A DNA stretch of 64,000 nucleotides, from positions 1-64,000 of the forward strand of contig DAOTWA010000013.1 of assembly GCA_034435955.1 (NCBI GenBank). The letters are read 5' to 3'. Of the stretch, positions 8,709-17,471 are shown piece by piece (the stretch's first letter is position 1; the number at the start of each line of letters is the position of its first letter). A program made the translations under genes and the position numbers. Under the pieces are notes generated by a model. That model was not told the DNA's origin. It was given only the letters and a program-made list of their open reading frames with translations, and did not search any database. This DNA comes from DAOTWA01 sp034435955. GTDB taxonomy: Bacteria > Chloroflexota > Anaerolineae > Anaerolineales > Anaerolineaceae.

Positions 8709-9389
8709 TCAACCTTTTCGAAATCGATAACCGACCCCGAAGACCGTTTCGATGTACACCGGGTTTTTCGGATCAGGCTCGAGCTTGGCGCGCAGGTTCT
8801 TGATATGAGCGTCGATGGTACGCTCATAGCCCGCGTAGGTCTCACCCTGGGCCGCTTCCAGAAGCTGCAGTCTGGTGAAAACCCGTCCCGCCTGGCCGGC
8901 GAGGGTCGCCAGCAGGTTGAACTCGGTTGGGGTCAGATCAAGAGAATGGCCGGCGCGTCGGGCGATGTGAGCATCCAGATCAATCTCGAGATCGCCGGCG
9001 CGTATGAATGACGAAGGCATCGCTATGCCGCCTGCTCTCCGCAGGACGGCGCGCACACGCGCCACGACTTCGCGCGGTGAGTAGGGCTTTAGGATGTAGT
9101 CATCCGCGCCCAACTCCAGGCCAACCAGCCGATCAGTCTCCTCCACCCGTGCGGTGACCATGATGATGGGCGTTGTTCCCTTACGGCGTATTTCTCGCGC
9201 CACGTCAAGCCCATCCATTCCGGGCAGGTTTAGATCCAGCAGGATCAGATCGGGGCGGGAGTGCTCCCAAAGGGAGAGGCCCGTATCGCCGCGCGATGCG
9301 GTCAACACGCTGTAGCCGGCCTTCTCCAGATAAGACCGCAATACCCGTACCAGCTCAGGCTCGTCCTCGATGATCAGGATGGTTGCCAT
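8709..9389 (-). CDS. OmpR-family response regulator
   Basis: A 226-residue two-component regulator with an N-terminal receiver domain: acidic pocket Asp9/Glu10 (IIEDEP), phosphoacceptor Asp52 in LLDLNLPGMDG, and the conserved Lys in ILKPYSP. A C-terminal winged-helix DNA-binding domain ends in the typical GVGYRFRKG. Its stop is one base from the kinase start, so the two are coupled. Its own start lies inside the last 16 bases of mfd, so translation is probably linked to the repair helicase upstream. Target genes are unknown. Confidence 0.95.
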   Translation of the reverse strand: MATILIIEDEPELVRVLRSYLEKAGYSVLTASRGDTGLSLWEHSRPDLILLDLNLPGMDGLDVAREIRRKGTTPIIMVTARVEETDRLVGLELGADDYILKPYSPREVVARVRAVLRRAGGIAMPSSFIRAGDLEIDLDAHIARRAGHSLDLTPTEFNLLATLAGQAGRVFTRLQLLEAAQGETYAGYERTIDAHIKNLRAKLEPDPKNPVYIETVFGVGYRFRKG

Positions 9390-12300
9390 ACGTTCATTAT
9401 AGCAGACAGGGTTTCCATCAAGCGAACGCGCCAGTCTCCGCCGTGGTTGGCGTAAGGCAGCCAGTACGCGTTCTTGCCGGCGCGGGCATCTTCGAGGGGT
9501 GGCAGGTTGCGTTGAGCGACGCCGTCCGGCAGCGGCGGAAAGCGCAACACAATCTGGTCGCCTTCCACAGCGACGGAAGCCAGGCCGGCTTTCTCGGCGC
9601 GCAGCTTAACTTTGATCTGATAGAACAGGTTGGCCACTTCTTCGGGCAGCGGCCCAAAACGATCAACAAATTCTTCGGCCAACGCATCGACGCTCTCTTC
9701 GTTGTCCAGATCGGCCAGGCGCCGGTAAAGGCGCAGGCGCAAATTCTGATCGGGAACATAATCGACCGGCAGGCCGATGGAGAGCGGTAGATCCACGGAT
9801 ACGGGCATACGGCCTTCTTTGAAGGCCAGCTTCTCGCTTTCGCTCAATGGCAGACCCGCCGATTCGCGCAACTGGCGCACAGCCTGGGCCAGCAAGCGGG
9901 TGTAAAGGTGAAAACCCACCGCCGCGATATAACCGTGTTGACGGGTGCCGAGCAGCTCCCCTGCACCGCGCATCTCCAGATCACGCATGGCAATCGAATA
10001 TCCAGCGCCAAGCTGCTGGTGTTCAGCGATGACCTCGAGGCGTTCCTCCCCGTTTATTGTCGGCGGGCGCCGCGAGTGGCGGAAGAAGTATGCGTAAGCG
10101 CGTACAGCCCCCCGTCCCACGCGTCCACGCAACTGGTAAAGCTGGGCCAGTCCGAAGGCATCAGCCCGATCAACGATCAGGGTATTGGCATTGGGAAAGT
10201 CCAATCCGGATTCGATGATGGAGGTGCACAGGAGCACGTCGATCTCGCCGCGGGAGAAAGCCTGCATCACCGCTGCCAGTTCGTTCTCCGGCATCTGACC
10301 GTGGGCGATGCCAATGCGCGCCTCAGGCACCAGATGCTTGAGGTGTTCCAGCATGGCGGGGATCGTCTGCACCCGGTTGTGGACGAAAAATACTTGACCA
10401 TCCCGATCCAATTCGCGTAGGATGGCCTGACGAACCAGGCGGGGCGAGTACGGACCCACATGGGTAACAACCGGGAGGCGCTCATCGGGCGGCGTGTTGA
10501 CGGTGGATATGTCACGCACTCCAGTAAGAGCCATGTAAAGCGTACGTGGGATGGGTGTGGCTGTCAGTGTGAGCACATCCACTTCGGTGCGCAGCCGCTT
10601 GAGGTGCTCTTTGTGGGTCACACCAAAACGCTGCTCCTCGTCGATCACCACCAGCCCCAGATCTTTGAACTGCACATCGGCCTGGATTAGGCGGTGAGTG
10701 CCGATAACGATATCGATCGCCCCGCTTTTCAAGCGGCTGACAATCTCTTCCTGCTCTTTCGGCGAGCGGAAGCGGGAAAGCATCTCGACAGTAACCGGGA
10801 ATGCGGCCAATCGTTGCTTGAAGGTCTCGAAGTGCTGCTGAGCCAGGACGGTAGTCGGAACCAGCACGGCCACCTGCTTGCCATCCATCACTGCCTTGAA
10901 GGCTGCCCGCAGGGCCACCTCTGTCTTGCCGTAGCCCACGTCGCCGCACAACAGACGATCCATCGGCCGGGCGGTCTCCATGTCCCGTTTGACCTCCTGA
11001 ATAGCTCGAATTTGATCCTCGGTCTCCACATAGGGGAAGCTGGCCTCGAGTTCGCGCTGCCAGGGCGTGTCAGCCTGGAAAGCGTGCCCGCCGGCCACCT
11101 GTCGTTTGGCGTAGAGCTCTAACAGGTCGCGGGCTACTTCCTGGACGGCCGCGCGCACGCGCTGCTTGGTCGACTGCCAGTCGGCCGATCCAAGACGGGT
11201 GGGCGACGGCGGCTGGGCATTCGGGCCGATATACCGCGTCAGTCTGTCAGCCTGGTGAATGGGCACATAGAGCTGGTCACCTCCATCGTATTCGATCAGA
11301 AGGAACTCTCGCTCGATGCCATCCAGTTTGCGCTGAACCAGGCCCATGTACCGGCCAATGCCGTGATCCACGTGGACGACCCAATCTCCCACCTGCAGGT
11401 CGGCATAGACCGCCTCGGGCGCCTCGGCCACAGGCCGGGCGCGCTGGCGAGGCTGCGGGCGCTCCCAGCCGAAAATCTCGCTATCGGTCAGTAAAGTCAG
11501 GCGCGCGCCCCCATCCATGGACAGAATCCAGCCCTCGCTCAGTGATCCTTCGAGAAACATGGGCGGATTCTTTTCGGGAAGCGCAGCCGGAGTCTGCTCC
11601 GCCCACAGCTCCCTCAACCGCGGCACCTGGCGTGACACGATCACCAATCGCTCGCCCGCTTTCGCCCGTCGTTGCATGTCTTCGATAAACGTCTTGACCT
11701 GGCCGCCAAAGCGTGGTCCAGGTTGGAAGCGCGCGGCCAGCGACGAAGGCTCCTCGGCCGTGGAATACCCCAACTCGATGGCCAGGTGATCGCCAAGGCT
11801 ATCCTCGATCTCCACCCATGAGAGATATGGGACGGGGAAATCCGCCGCCAAGCTGCCTTCAGCAACGCTCTCCTTGCGCATTTCGACCGCCAGCTCCTCC
11901 ACCTCGGTGATCGTGGCGCGCAGCATATCCAGATCTTCTGCCACCACCAGGCTGCCGCGCGGAAGGTAATCCAGCAGGCTGGAGGGCATCGGGTGCACTA
12001 CTGGCAGATAAAACTCATGGAAATCCTGAGGCGCGATTCCATACTCTTCAGCGCGCCCGGGCAACGCTTCGCGCGCGGGGGTGATCAACAGTGTATCGAG
12101 ATTTCGGACGGTGCGTTGAGTGGCCGGATCGAAAACGCGCAATGTGTCGATCTCATCGCCGAAGAAATCCAATCGGGCAGGCAGATCTTCAGCCGGTGCC
12201 CATATGTCCAGGATGCCACCCCGATGGGAGAACTGGCCAGGTTCCAGCACAGTCTCGACAAATTGGTAGCCGATGTCTGCCCAGGAGCGTACCAATACCT

Positions 12301-12772
12301 CAGGCTGAATTTGAAGTCCGGGACGCAAGATGCGCGAAGCCCTGATAAAATCCCGGCGGGGTAAGGTGCGTGTCATCAGTGCGCGAGCCGGAACGACGAT
12401 GAGGGGCGGTTTTTCCGGCCGGCTCACGCCCGGGATGTGATAAGAAGCCAGGGATGCAAGCGCCAGGAGACGCTCACGGCGGGTGGCGGCGCCCCACGCA
12501 GCCCGCTCATAAAAGAGGGGGTTCGGTTCGGGAAACAGGCGTGCCTGACTTCCGCCCAGCCAGAAAGCCAGCTCGTCCAGCACGACCAGAGCGCGGTCGG
12601 AACGGTCGATCAGGTAGAGGATCGGTTTTTCCAGGTCTGTGTAAAGAGCCGCCAGCACGGGCAAGCGTGCGGAGCGCGGCAGAGCCAAACCCTTGGGCGC
12701 CTCCGCCGAGCGCAGCCCCTCCTGCAAGCGCTGATATTCAGGTAGGGAACGGATCGTTTCGAGCAGACTCAT
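9374..12772 (-). CDS. mfd: Transcription-repair coupling factor
   Basis: Mfd, 1132 residues, near full family length. It displaces RNA polymerase stalled at DNA lesions and recruits UvrA. The N-terminal UvrB-like module is present. The CarD-like RNA polymerase interaction domain at about 455-510 includes DHGIGRYMGL. The translocase motor has Walker A GDVGYGKTE near 607 and the DEEQRFG box. The TRCF C-terminal domain closes the protein. The ATG overlaps the pth stop by 4 bases, and its 3' end overlaps the response-regulator start by 16 bases. This gives a compact pth-mfd-RR-HK operon with uvrB next in line, joining two excision-repair genes around a two-component system. Confidence 0.98.
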   Translation of the reverse strand: MSLLETIRSLPEYQRLQEGLRSAEAPKGLALPRSARLPVLAALYTDLEKPILYLIDRSDRALVVLDELAFWLGGSQARLFPEPNPLFYERAAWGAATRRERLLALASLASYHIPGVSRPEKPPLIVVPARALMTRTLPRRDFIRASRILRPGLQIQPEVLVRSWADIGYQFVETVLEPGQFSHRGGILDIWAPAEDLPARLDFFGDEIDTLRVFDPATQRTVRNLDTLLITPAREALPGRAEEYGIAPQDFHEFYLPVVHPMPSSLLDYLPRGSLVVAEDLDMLRATITEVEELAVEMRKESVAEGSLAADFPVPYLSWVEIEDSLGDHLAIELGYSTAEEPSSLAARFQPGPRFGGQVKTFIEDMQRRAKAGERLVIVSRQVPRLRELWAEQTPAALPEKNPPMFLEGSLSEGWILSMDGGARLTLLTDSEIFGWERPQPRQRARPVAEAPEAVYADLQVGDWVVHVDHGIGRYMGLVQRKLDGIEREFLLIEYDGGDQLYVPIHQADRLTRYIGPNAQPPSPTRLGSADWQSTKQRVRAAVQEVARDLLELYAKRQVAGGHAFQADTPWQRELEASFPYVETEDQIRAIQEVKRDMETARPMDRLLCGDVGYGKTEVALRAAFKAVMDGKQVAVLVPTTVLAQQHFETFKQRLAAFPVTVEMLSRFRSPKEQEEIVSRLKSGAIDIVIGTHRLIQADVQFKDLGLVVIDEEQRFGVTHKEHLKRLRTEVDVLTLTATPIPRTLYMALTGVRDISTVNTPPDERLPVVTHVGPYSPRLVRQAILRELDRDGQVFFVHNRVQTIPAMLEHLKHLVPEARIGIAHGQMPENELAAVMQAFSRGEIDVLLCTSIIESGLDFPNANTLIVDRADAFGLAQLYQLRGRVGRGAVRAYAYFFRHSRRPPTINGEERLEVIAEHQQLGAGYSIAMRDLEMRGAGELLGTRQHGYIAAVGFHLYTRLLAQAVRQLRESAGLPLSESEKLAFKEGRMPVSVDLPLSIGLPVDYVPDQNLRLRLYRRLADLDNEESVDALAEEFVDRFGPLPEEVANLFYQIKVKLRAEKAGLASVAVEGDQIVLRFPPLPDGVAQRNLPPLEDARAGKNAYWLPYANHGGDWRVRLMETLSAIMNVWQPS

Positions 12773-13398
12773 TCTTCTACCACCACCCCATTGAAGCGTG
12801 TCATGGCTTTGTCGAGACCCTCGAGCACGAAGACGCGCAGGGCGGTTGCCGCCCGGTCAAGGACCTGACCGAGCAGATCGCGTTCCTCGCGGGTAAAATT
12901 CTGCAGAACGTAATCGGACGGATCCATGTGTCCGCGTGGGTGCCCAATGCCGATGCGCAGGCGGGGAAAATCCTGAGTGTTCAGCGACTGGATGATCGAG
13001 GCCACACCCTTTTGCCCGGCAGGACCGCCACCGGGACGCAGGCGCAGTGTGCCAAACGGCAGATCAAGGTCGTCATGAACTACGATCAGGTTTGTCAGCG
13101 GCAGCTTGTAAAAGCGTACAAGCGATGCGACTGCCTGACCGGATAGGTTCATGTAAGTCTGTGGCTTGGCCAGGATGATGCGGTGACCATCCAGGTTGGC
13201 TGAGCCGATCAGCGCCCGGGATTGAACGCGGCTTAGGGTGGTGCCCAGTTCCGTCGCCAGCCGATCGATGGTCATGAAACCGACGTTGTGGCGCGTTTCA
13301 CGGTATTCGCGGCCGGGATTACCCAATCCTACGATCAAATAAACGTCCCCTGTTTCATCCGAAGAGGGTTTAAAAATTCGCGCGAGCACGTTCACCAT
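12769..13398 (-). CDS. pth: Peptidyl-tRNA hydrolase
   Basis: Bacterial Pth, 209 residues, which releases tRNA from peptidyl-tRNAs that drop off the ribosome. YLIVGLGNPG, RHNVGFM (with the catalytic His after Arg), PQTYMNLSG, HDDLDLPFG and GHNG-like GGPAGQKG are all present. There is a substitution in the last: the usual GGHxGHxG reads GGPAGQKG. The N-terminus carries about 19 extra residues before the usual first strand; no internal start codon fits better. Its stop overlaps the mfd ATG by 4 bases. Confidence 0.95.
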   Translation of the reverse strand: MVNVLARIFKPSSDETGDVYLIVGLGNPGREYRETRHNVGFMTIDRLATELGTTLSRVQSRALIGSANLDGHRIILAKPQTYMNLSGQAVASLVRFYKLPLTNLIVVHDDLDLPFGTLRLRPGGGPAGQKGVASIIQSLNTQDFPRLRIGIGHPRGHMDPSDYVLQNFTREERDLLGQVLDRAATALRVFVLEGLDKAMTRFNGVVVEE

Positions 13399-13448
13399 TC
13401 AACTTCGTCAAAATTAGGCAAATCTTCGCCGCCACTTCAAGCCGGACT

Positions 13449-13871
13449 TCACTCCTTCCGCCGATTTCTGCGCAGGCGCACGTAGAGTGCGCCGAGAAGG
13501 AAAAGCGCAGCCGCGGCGCCCACCCCTCGGGCAGCACTGGCTGTCAGCATAGAGAATGTCACCACCGCCGGATTGGCGGGAAGCGGCGTCGGCGTGACGG
13601 GGTCCAGGGGCGAGACCTGGCTGCTTCCTGCTGATCCGCCATTTGCGTCATTTGAGAATAAACTATATGGTTTTCTTCCAATAATATTGATACGACTTGA
13701 GACGAACCCGCCCGTTAGCCCGATGGGCGGAGGTGTACAGGCAATTTGATCGGCTGCGGGCAGGTCGTACCGGGCGCCAGAACCCATCATTGCGGGTTGG
13801 GCATAAGCAGGATCCACGCAGGCCATGGAGATCCAAAGCACCCACAAGAAAACCAGCATACGGGCGAACAT
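13449..13871 (-). CDS. Small exported protein with C-terminal membrane anchor
   Basis: About 140 residues of no recognised family. The N-terminus is a signal peptide (FARMLVFLWVLWISMA..., cleavage near AYAQP). The middle is Ser/Gly/Pro-rich (PLDPVTPTPLPANP). The C-terminus is a hydrophobic helix followed by RLRRNRRKE, so the protein is probably surface-exposed and anchored by its tail, much like a sortase-type architecture but without an LPxTG that I can see. A GTG at 13892 would add seven residues. I prefer the ATG at 13871 because it gives a cleaner signal peptide. Neither has a Shine-Dalgarno sequence. Confidence 0.6.
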   Translation of the reverse strand: MFARMLVFLWVLWISMACVDPAYAQPAMMGSGARYDLPAADQIACTPPPIGLTGGFVSSRINIIGRKPYSLFSNDANGGSAGSSQVSPLDPVTPTPLPANPAVVTFSMLTASAARGVGAAAALFLLGALYVRLRRNRRKE

Positions 13872-13892
13872 CGTAACTTGTAATTTTATCAC

Positions 13893-14199
13893 ACCTGTCT
13901 ATATCATTCAGATTTTGTGGAGGCGGTTCTTGGGTGAATACCATCCAAATACCTCCGATTCATGGGAGCTTATCCCTGTCGACGCCATCATGTCAGGCAG
14001 ACGAATATGGATATCCGCTCCACAAAATTAAATTCCGATTAAGTAGACAATATGGGTATACTATGGTATGATTAAAATTAATTAAGATTCAACACCAGGG
14101 GGTCAATGGATTAGCCGTTAACCCACACGGGCCAACACAATATTCCACCCTCGCCTCTGTCTAACCATCCTTATCTTGAGAAATCGAGGAAAGAGAATA
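13893..14199. other. Divergent intergenic region of about 300 bases
   Basis: AT-rich stretch between the small exported protein (-) and the cytochrome gene (+). It holds a good promoter pair for the cytochrome (14044-14072). I see no RNA gene, hairpin of note or missed ORF. Confidence 0.6.
14044..14072 (+). promoter_or_regulatory. Sigma-70 type promoter of the cytochrome c gene
   Basis: The -35 TAGACA (14044-14049, 5 of 6 to TTGACA) and the -10 TATGAT (14067-14072, 5 of 6 to TATAAT) are separated by exactly 17 bases. The predicted start near 14079 leaves a leader of about 120 bases. Confidence 0.6.
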
Positions 14200-15150
14200 A
14201 TGGCGACGAACATCTTAAGCTTGCTCATTCTAGTTGCAGCGTCATCCGGATTGGTATGGCTGGCATGGCGCGCGTGGCATGCCAGGAATATTTTCGCGCG
14301 TGTAGCCGCAGGATTGCTGAGTAGCCTGCTTGCCCTGATCCTGGTTGCGGTGAGCGTCGTGGCAGCCATAGGACTGGTTAAGATCTATGCCCCGCGCGGC
14401 GGTCCTATTCAGGACATCCACGCGCAGGGCTCGCCGCAGCAAATCGCCCGTGGCGAGCACATCACTCAAGCATTTTGCGCCTCATGCCATTCGACGACCG
14501 GCGGTATGCCTTTGACCGGCGGAGTAGACATGGCAAAAGATCTTCCCTTCCCGCTTGGCTCATTCGTTTCGGTCAACCTGACGCCGGCTGGGCCGCTCAA
14601 GAACATGACGGATGGAGAAATTTTGCGCGTTTTGCGCGAAGGCGCCGACCCCAACGGCCGCTGGCTGCCGATCATGTCGAATGTGAGCGTCAAACACATG
14701 AGTGATGAGGACCTGATGGCCGTCATCGCCTTCTTACGCAGCCAGGAGCCGGTGGAAAATGTGACCCAGCAGCCTCCCGATAAAATTAATCTATTAGGCG
14801 CCATCATGATCGGTGTGGGTTTGCTTCCCATGGAACCTCCGGTCGTCGGGCCGATCACTGCACCGCCCATGGCCGCAACGGCGGAATACGGCGCGTACAT
14901 CCTCAGCTACCAGGACTGTCGCACCTGCCACGGGCCAGACTTGACCGGCGGAACGAACCCCCTCTTGCCCCGGGGGCCCAGTCTGCGCGTGGTCAAAGGC
15001 TGGACACAGGATCAGTTTATCACCACCCTGCGCACGGGGGTGAATCCAGGCGGCCACATGCTGAGCGACGTGATGCCGTGGAAACAGATCGGAAAGATGG
15101 ACGACATCGAGTTGTCCGCGCTGTATCTTCATCTGGTCAGCCTGCAATGA
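14200..15150 (+). CDS. Membrane-bound diheme cytochrome c
   Basis: A 316-residue protein with two N-terminal transmembrane helices (about 5-23 and 34-58) and an exported domain holding two c-type haem sites, CASCH and CRTCH. Met ligands are plausible in the following Met-containing segments. The fold resembles tandem monohaem cytochrome c modules of the gluconate/alcohol dehydrogenase cytochrome subunit or thiosulfate-oxidation type; the redox partner is not in the window. The ATG is preceded by GAGGAAAGAG; an upstream TTG at 14176 in frame is disfavoured. The gene stands alone with its own promoter. Its job is periplasmic or extracellular electron transfer, with unknown donor. Confidence 0.88.
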   Translation: MATNILSLLILVAASSGLVWLAWRAWHARNIFARVAAGLLSSLLALILVAVSVVAAIGLVKIYAPRGGPIQDIHAQGSPQQIARGEHITQAFCASCHSTTGGMPLTGGVDMAKDLPFPLGSFVSVNLTPAGPLKNMTDGEILRVLREGADPNGRWLPIMSNVSVKHMSDEDLMAVIAFLRSQEPVENVTQQPPDKINLLGAIMIGVGLLPMEPPVVGPITAPPMAATAEYGAYILSYQDCRTCHGPDLTGGTNPLLPRGPSLRVVKGWTQDQFITTLRTGVNPGGHMLSDVMPWKQIGKMDDIELSALYLHLVSLQ

Positions 15151-15205
15151 ATGCAAGGAATGGTTGAACCCGCTCAAAAACAATTCCCTCTTTCGGTATT
15201 GATAC

Positions 15206-15211
15206 TATAAT
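15206..15211 (+). promoter_or_regulatory. Candidate -10 for the lipoprotein gene
   Basis: TATAAT lies 57 bases before the ATG. The -35 is not convincing. The gap between the cytochrome and lipoprotein genes (118 bases) is long enough for a separate promoter. Confidence 0.35.
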
Positions 15212-15268
15212 ATGCGCTAGCTATTCACGGCAGCATTAATATAAAAAACTCATCGAAGGAGGGATTGT

Positions 15269-16063
15269 ATGAGAGCCTTTCGGGCGCGAGTGGTTTCACA
15301 TCAGAAAATGGCCGTATGGTCGATCATGGTTGCGGCGCTATTAGCAGTGCTGAGCGCCTGCAGCAGCGCACCCACATCGCCGCCGGTGCCGCCAACCCTC
15401 GCGCCGACCGAAGCGCTCCAGCCGCAGCCGGCCACTCCAGTCCCGCCCACTCCCACGGAATTGCCCACCGCGACGGCTGAACCCACCTTCACGCCCTCTC
15501 CCACGGCAACGCCGCTCCCGTCCCTCGCGGTGCTCGCGGATGGCTTCGACGCCTGGTGCGCCCCGTTGAGAGATGCAGTCGCCAGGATCGACAGCCCAAA
15601 CGCTCCGCAGGATGCCCGCAAGCTGAAGGTTGCGAATGGGCGCCTGGTCGTACCCATCCCTGCCAGCGCCTGCGCATTGATGTTCCGCTTCAACCAGGCG
15701 CTTCCCCAGGGCACCACGCTGACGTTTATCGATGGAAAGAACCCATTCTTGAAGCTGCCGCTGGCCGTAGACCCCAGCCAGCCGGACTTGGGCTGGGCGA
15801 CCGCGACGCATCCATACGTGGTCAATCCTCCACTTTGGGAGGTTACCTATCAGTTGAGAGTCAGCGCGCCAGACGGTTCCGAACTGTGGTCGAAACCCGT
15901 GGTTTTCGCCAAGCCGCTGCCTGAACCGTGTATCTTCGGCGGTTTCCCTGACCCGGTAACAATGTGGTGTCCAATCACCGACCCGTGGGAGGTCGAACCA
16001 CACCCCGGAGTGGTTTACCCATACGATCACAATCGCCTGCTGACGCCTCAGCCTCCAAAATAA
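15269..16063 (+). CDS. Putative lipoprotein with Pro/Thr-rich linker
   Basis: A 264-residue protein with a lipoprotein signal: a hydrophobic stretch ending in the lipobox LSAC (Cys near residue 31). A 50-residue low-complexity Pro/Thr/Ala linker follows, then a globular domain of about 170 residues with paired Cys and a Tyr/Pro-rich C-terminus. I do not recognise the domain. The linker is typical of surface lipoproteins that project from the cell envelope. GAAGGAGGG upstream supports the ATG. A good terminator follows the stop. It may share a role with the cytochrome 118 bases upstream, but this rests only on proximity. Confidence 0.75.
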   Translation: MRAFRARVVSHQKMAVWSIMVAALLAVLSACSSAPTSPPVPPTLAPTEALQPQPATPVPPTPTELPTATAEPTFTPSPTATPLPSLAVLADGFDAWCAPLRDAVARIDSPNAPQDARKLKVANGRLVVPIPASACALMFRFNQALPQGTTLTFIDGKNPFLKLPLAVDPSQPDLGWATATHPYVVNPPLWEVTYQLRVSAPDGSELWSKPVVFAKPLPEPCIFGGFPDPVTMWCPITDPWEVEPHPGVVYPYDHNRLLTPQPPK

Positions 16064-16086
16064 GATAAGTAGTTTAAGAGAATAAA

Positions 16087-16121
16087 AAGCCGATTGATTT
16101 ATCAGTCAATCGGCTTTATTT
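16087..16121 (+). terminator. Intrinsic terminator after the lipoprotein gene
   Basis: Perfect 12-bp stem AAAGCCGATTGA (16087-16098) with TCAATCGGCTTT (16106-16117), 7-nt loop, followed by ATTTT. The upstream A-run makes it usable from the other strand too. Confidence 0.85.
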
Positions 16122-16137
16122 TCAAAAAACCGAAGAA

Positions 16138-16196
16138 GAGGTCATATAGGATCCGGTAAACCAATCGTGCGTTCGACCAGGAGCCTGTATGACCTC
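16138..16196. repeat. Imperfect inverted repeat, 13-bp arms
   Basis: GAGGTCATATAGG (16138-16150) is the complement of CCTGTATGACCTC (16184-16196) with one mismatch, around a 33-base loop. It lies between the terminator and the end of the ferredoxin gene. It could be a second terminator-like stem or a protein site; no T-run follows. Confidence 0.45.
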
Positions 16197-16246
16197 CTAT
16201 ATTGAAGGGGTTCTGCCCCGATTTTACCCAAGATGAGGGTCAGCGG

Positions 16247-16438
16247 TTATTCGTCGGCTTTTACAATGCAATCGACCGGACAGACCGATACGCAGTGCGG
16301 CGAATCGTAGTAACCGACGCATTCCACGCAGGTATCCGGATTGATAACATAAATGTCGCCTTCGGTGATCGATTCAGTGGGGCACTCGGGTAAGCACGCG
16401 CCGCAGGCGATGCATTCGTCGGTGATTTTCATGGCCAT
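16247..16438 (-). CDS. 2[4Fe-4S] ferredoxin
   Basis: A 63-residue bacterial ferredoxin, a small cytosolic electron carrier. The two cluster motifs are CIACGACLPECP and, after a short loop, CVECVGYYDSPHCVSVCP. The second motif has the expanded spacing (CxxC followed by eight residues then CxxxC) seen in Allochromatium-type ferredoxins. The frame is open further upstream, but the ATG at 16438 has AGGAG about 9 bases before it and starts right at the domain. It lies 113 bases after radC on the same strand and could be independent. Confidence 0.93.
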   Translation of the reverse strand: MAMKITDECIACGACLPECPTESITEGDIYVINPDTCVECVGYYDSPHCVSVCPVDCIVKADE

Positions 16439-16551
16439 GGTTGGTTTCTCCTGATTAATCGTAGAAATACTGCCAGGAAATAGATTAACCGTAAGCGGCG
16501 CGTCTGGGAATGGACAAACATCACCCAATGAGTGGACGAATGTTCATTTTT

Positions 16552-17256
16552 TCATCCAAATCCGAGACCCTTTTCCTTCATAGAAATATACCTCCCCCTC
16601 CCCACCACCAGGTGATCCAGCACCTCCACATCCAGTAGCTTGCCGGCCTGGACGAGCGCTCGCGTCAGGGCCACATCGTCCGGGCTGGGCGTAGGATCTC
16701 CCGAGGGATGGTTGTGCACCACCAGGATGGCGGCTGCATTGCGCCGGATGGCGCCCTTAAATACCTCGCCTACCCGCACCGTCGAGGCGTTGAGGGAACC
16801 ATGGTATACCTCGTCGATGGCCATCAAATGGTTGCGTGTGTCCAACACCATCACCCGCAAATATTCTTGCTCAAGAGCGCCCATCTCGTACAGCACCAGA
16901 TCGGCGGCGTCCTTGGGCGAGTGGATCGCGGTTGGCTCGTCGTCGGGTTTCTCGGTCGCCAGGCGCCTGCCGAGCTCAATGGCCGCTTTGATTTGGGCGG
17001 CTTTGGCCGGCCCGACACCGCGCTGGGCGCACACCTGATCAAAGCTGGCGCGCTGGATGCCAGCTAGATCGCCAAGGTCCCGCAGGAGGCGCTGGCCAAC
17101 CTGCACAGCATTTTCGCCGGCTACTCCCACGCGCAGGAGAATCGCCAGCAGCTCGGCTTTGGTCAGCACCTGTGGTCCGTAAGCGGCCAGCCGTTCGCGC
17201 GGTCGCTCTGAGGCGTGTAGATCAGTGATGCGGTAAGTGGCGGGAGATTCTTTCAC
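16552..17256 (-). CDS. radC: RadC family JAB-domain protein
   Basis: A 234-residue RadC/YicR-type protein. A helix-hairpin-helix-like N-terminal part (GPAKAAQIKAAIELGRR) is followed by a JAB/MPN metalloprotease-like domain with the HNHPSGDPTPSPDD zinc motif. The family was once linked to DNA repair but its biochemical role is unsettled. The start is a GTG at 17256 without an obvious ribosome site; length fits the family. No mobile element or plasmid genes surround it, so it looks like the resident chromosomal copy. Confidence 0.93.
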   Translation of the reverse strand: MKESPATYRITDLHASERPRERLAAYGPQVLTKAELLAILLRVGVAGENAVQVGQRLLRDLGDLAGIQRASFDQVCAQRGVGPAKAAQIKAAIELGRRLATEKPDDEPTAIHSPKDAADLVLYEMGALEQEYLRVMVLDTRNHLMAIDEVYHGSLNASTVRVGEVFKGAIRRNAAAILVVHNHPSGDPTPSPDDVALTRALVQAGKLLDVEVLDHLVVGRGRYISMKEKGLGFG

Positions 17257-17442
17257 GGTGCGTGTGCGATGCTTCCTACCAGCGAGGTTGAAATGTGGTC
17301 AAGAAGACTATACCCGCGAAAATCACCGCAGGCAAGTGAAACAATGCTGGAAATCAAAAGCCCCTTTCCACCGCTTCTGCTTAGGCAGACAACCATGCCT
17401 GCGGGTATGAACCGCGGGCCGGATCGTCCCATTACGCATCCA

Positions 17443-17451
17443 TGCTATAAT
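17443..17451 (+). promoter_or_regulatory. Extended -10 promoter TGCTATAAT of the zinc-ribbon gene
   Basis: TG (17443-17444), one base, then TATAAT (17446-17451). The predicted start near 17458 gives a short leader that still contains GGGAG before the ATG at 17472. Confidence 0.55.
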
Positions 17452-17471
17452 TTCCCTATCGGGAGCGAGAC

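Noticed and set aside
15341..16030. A 229-codon minus-strand frame
   Set aside because: It is antisense to the lipoprotein gene and consists of low-complexity Arg/Gly runs.
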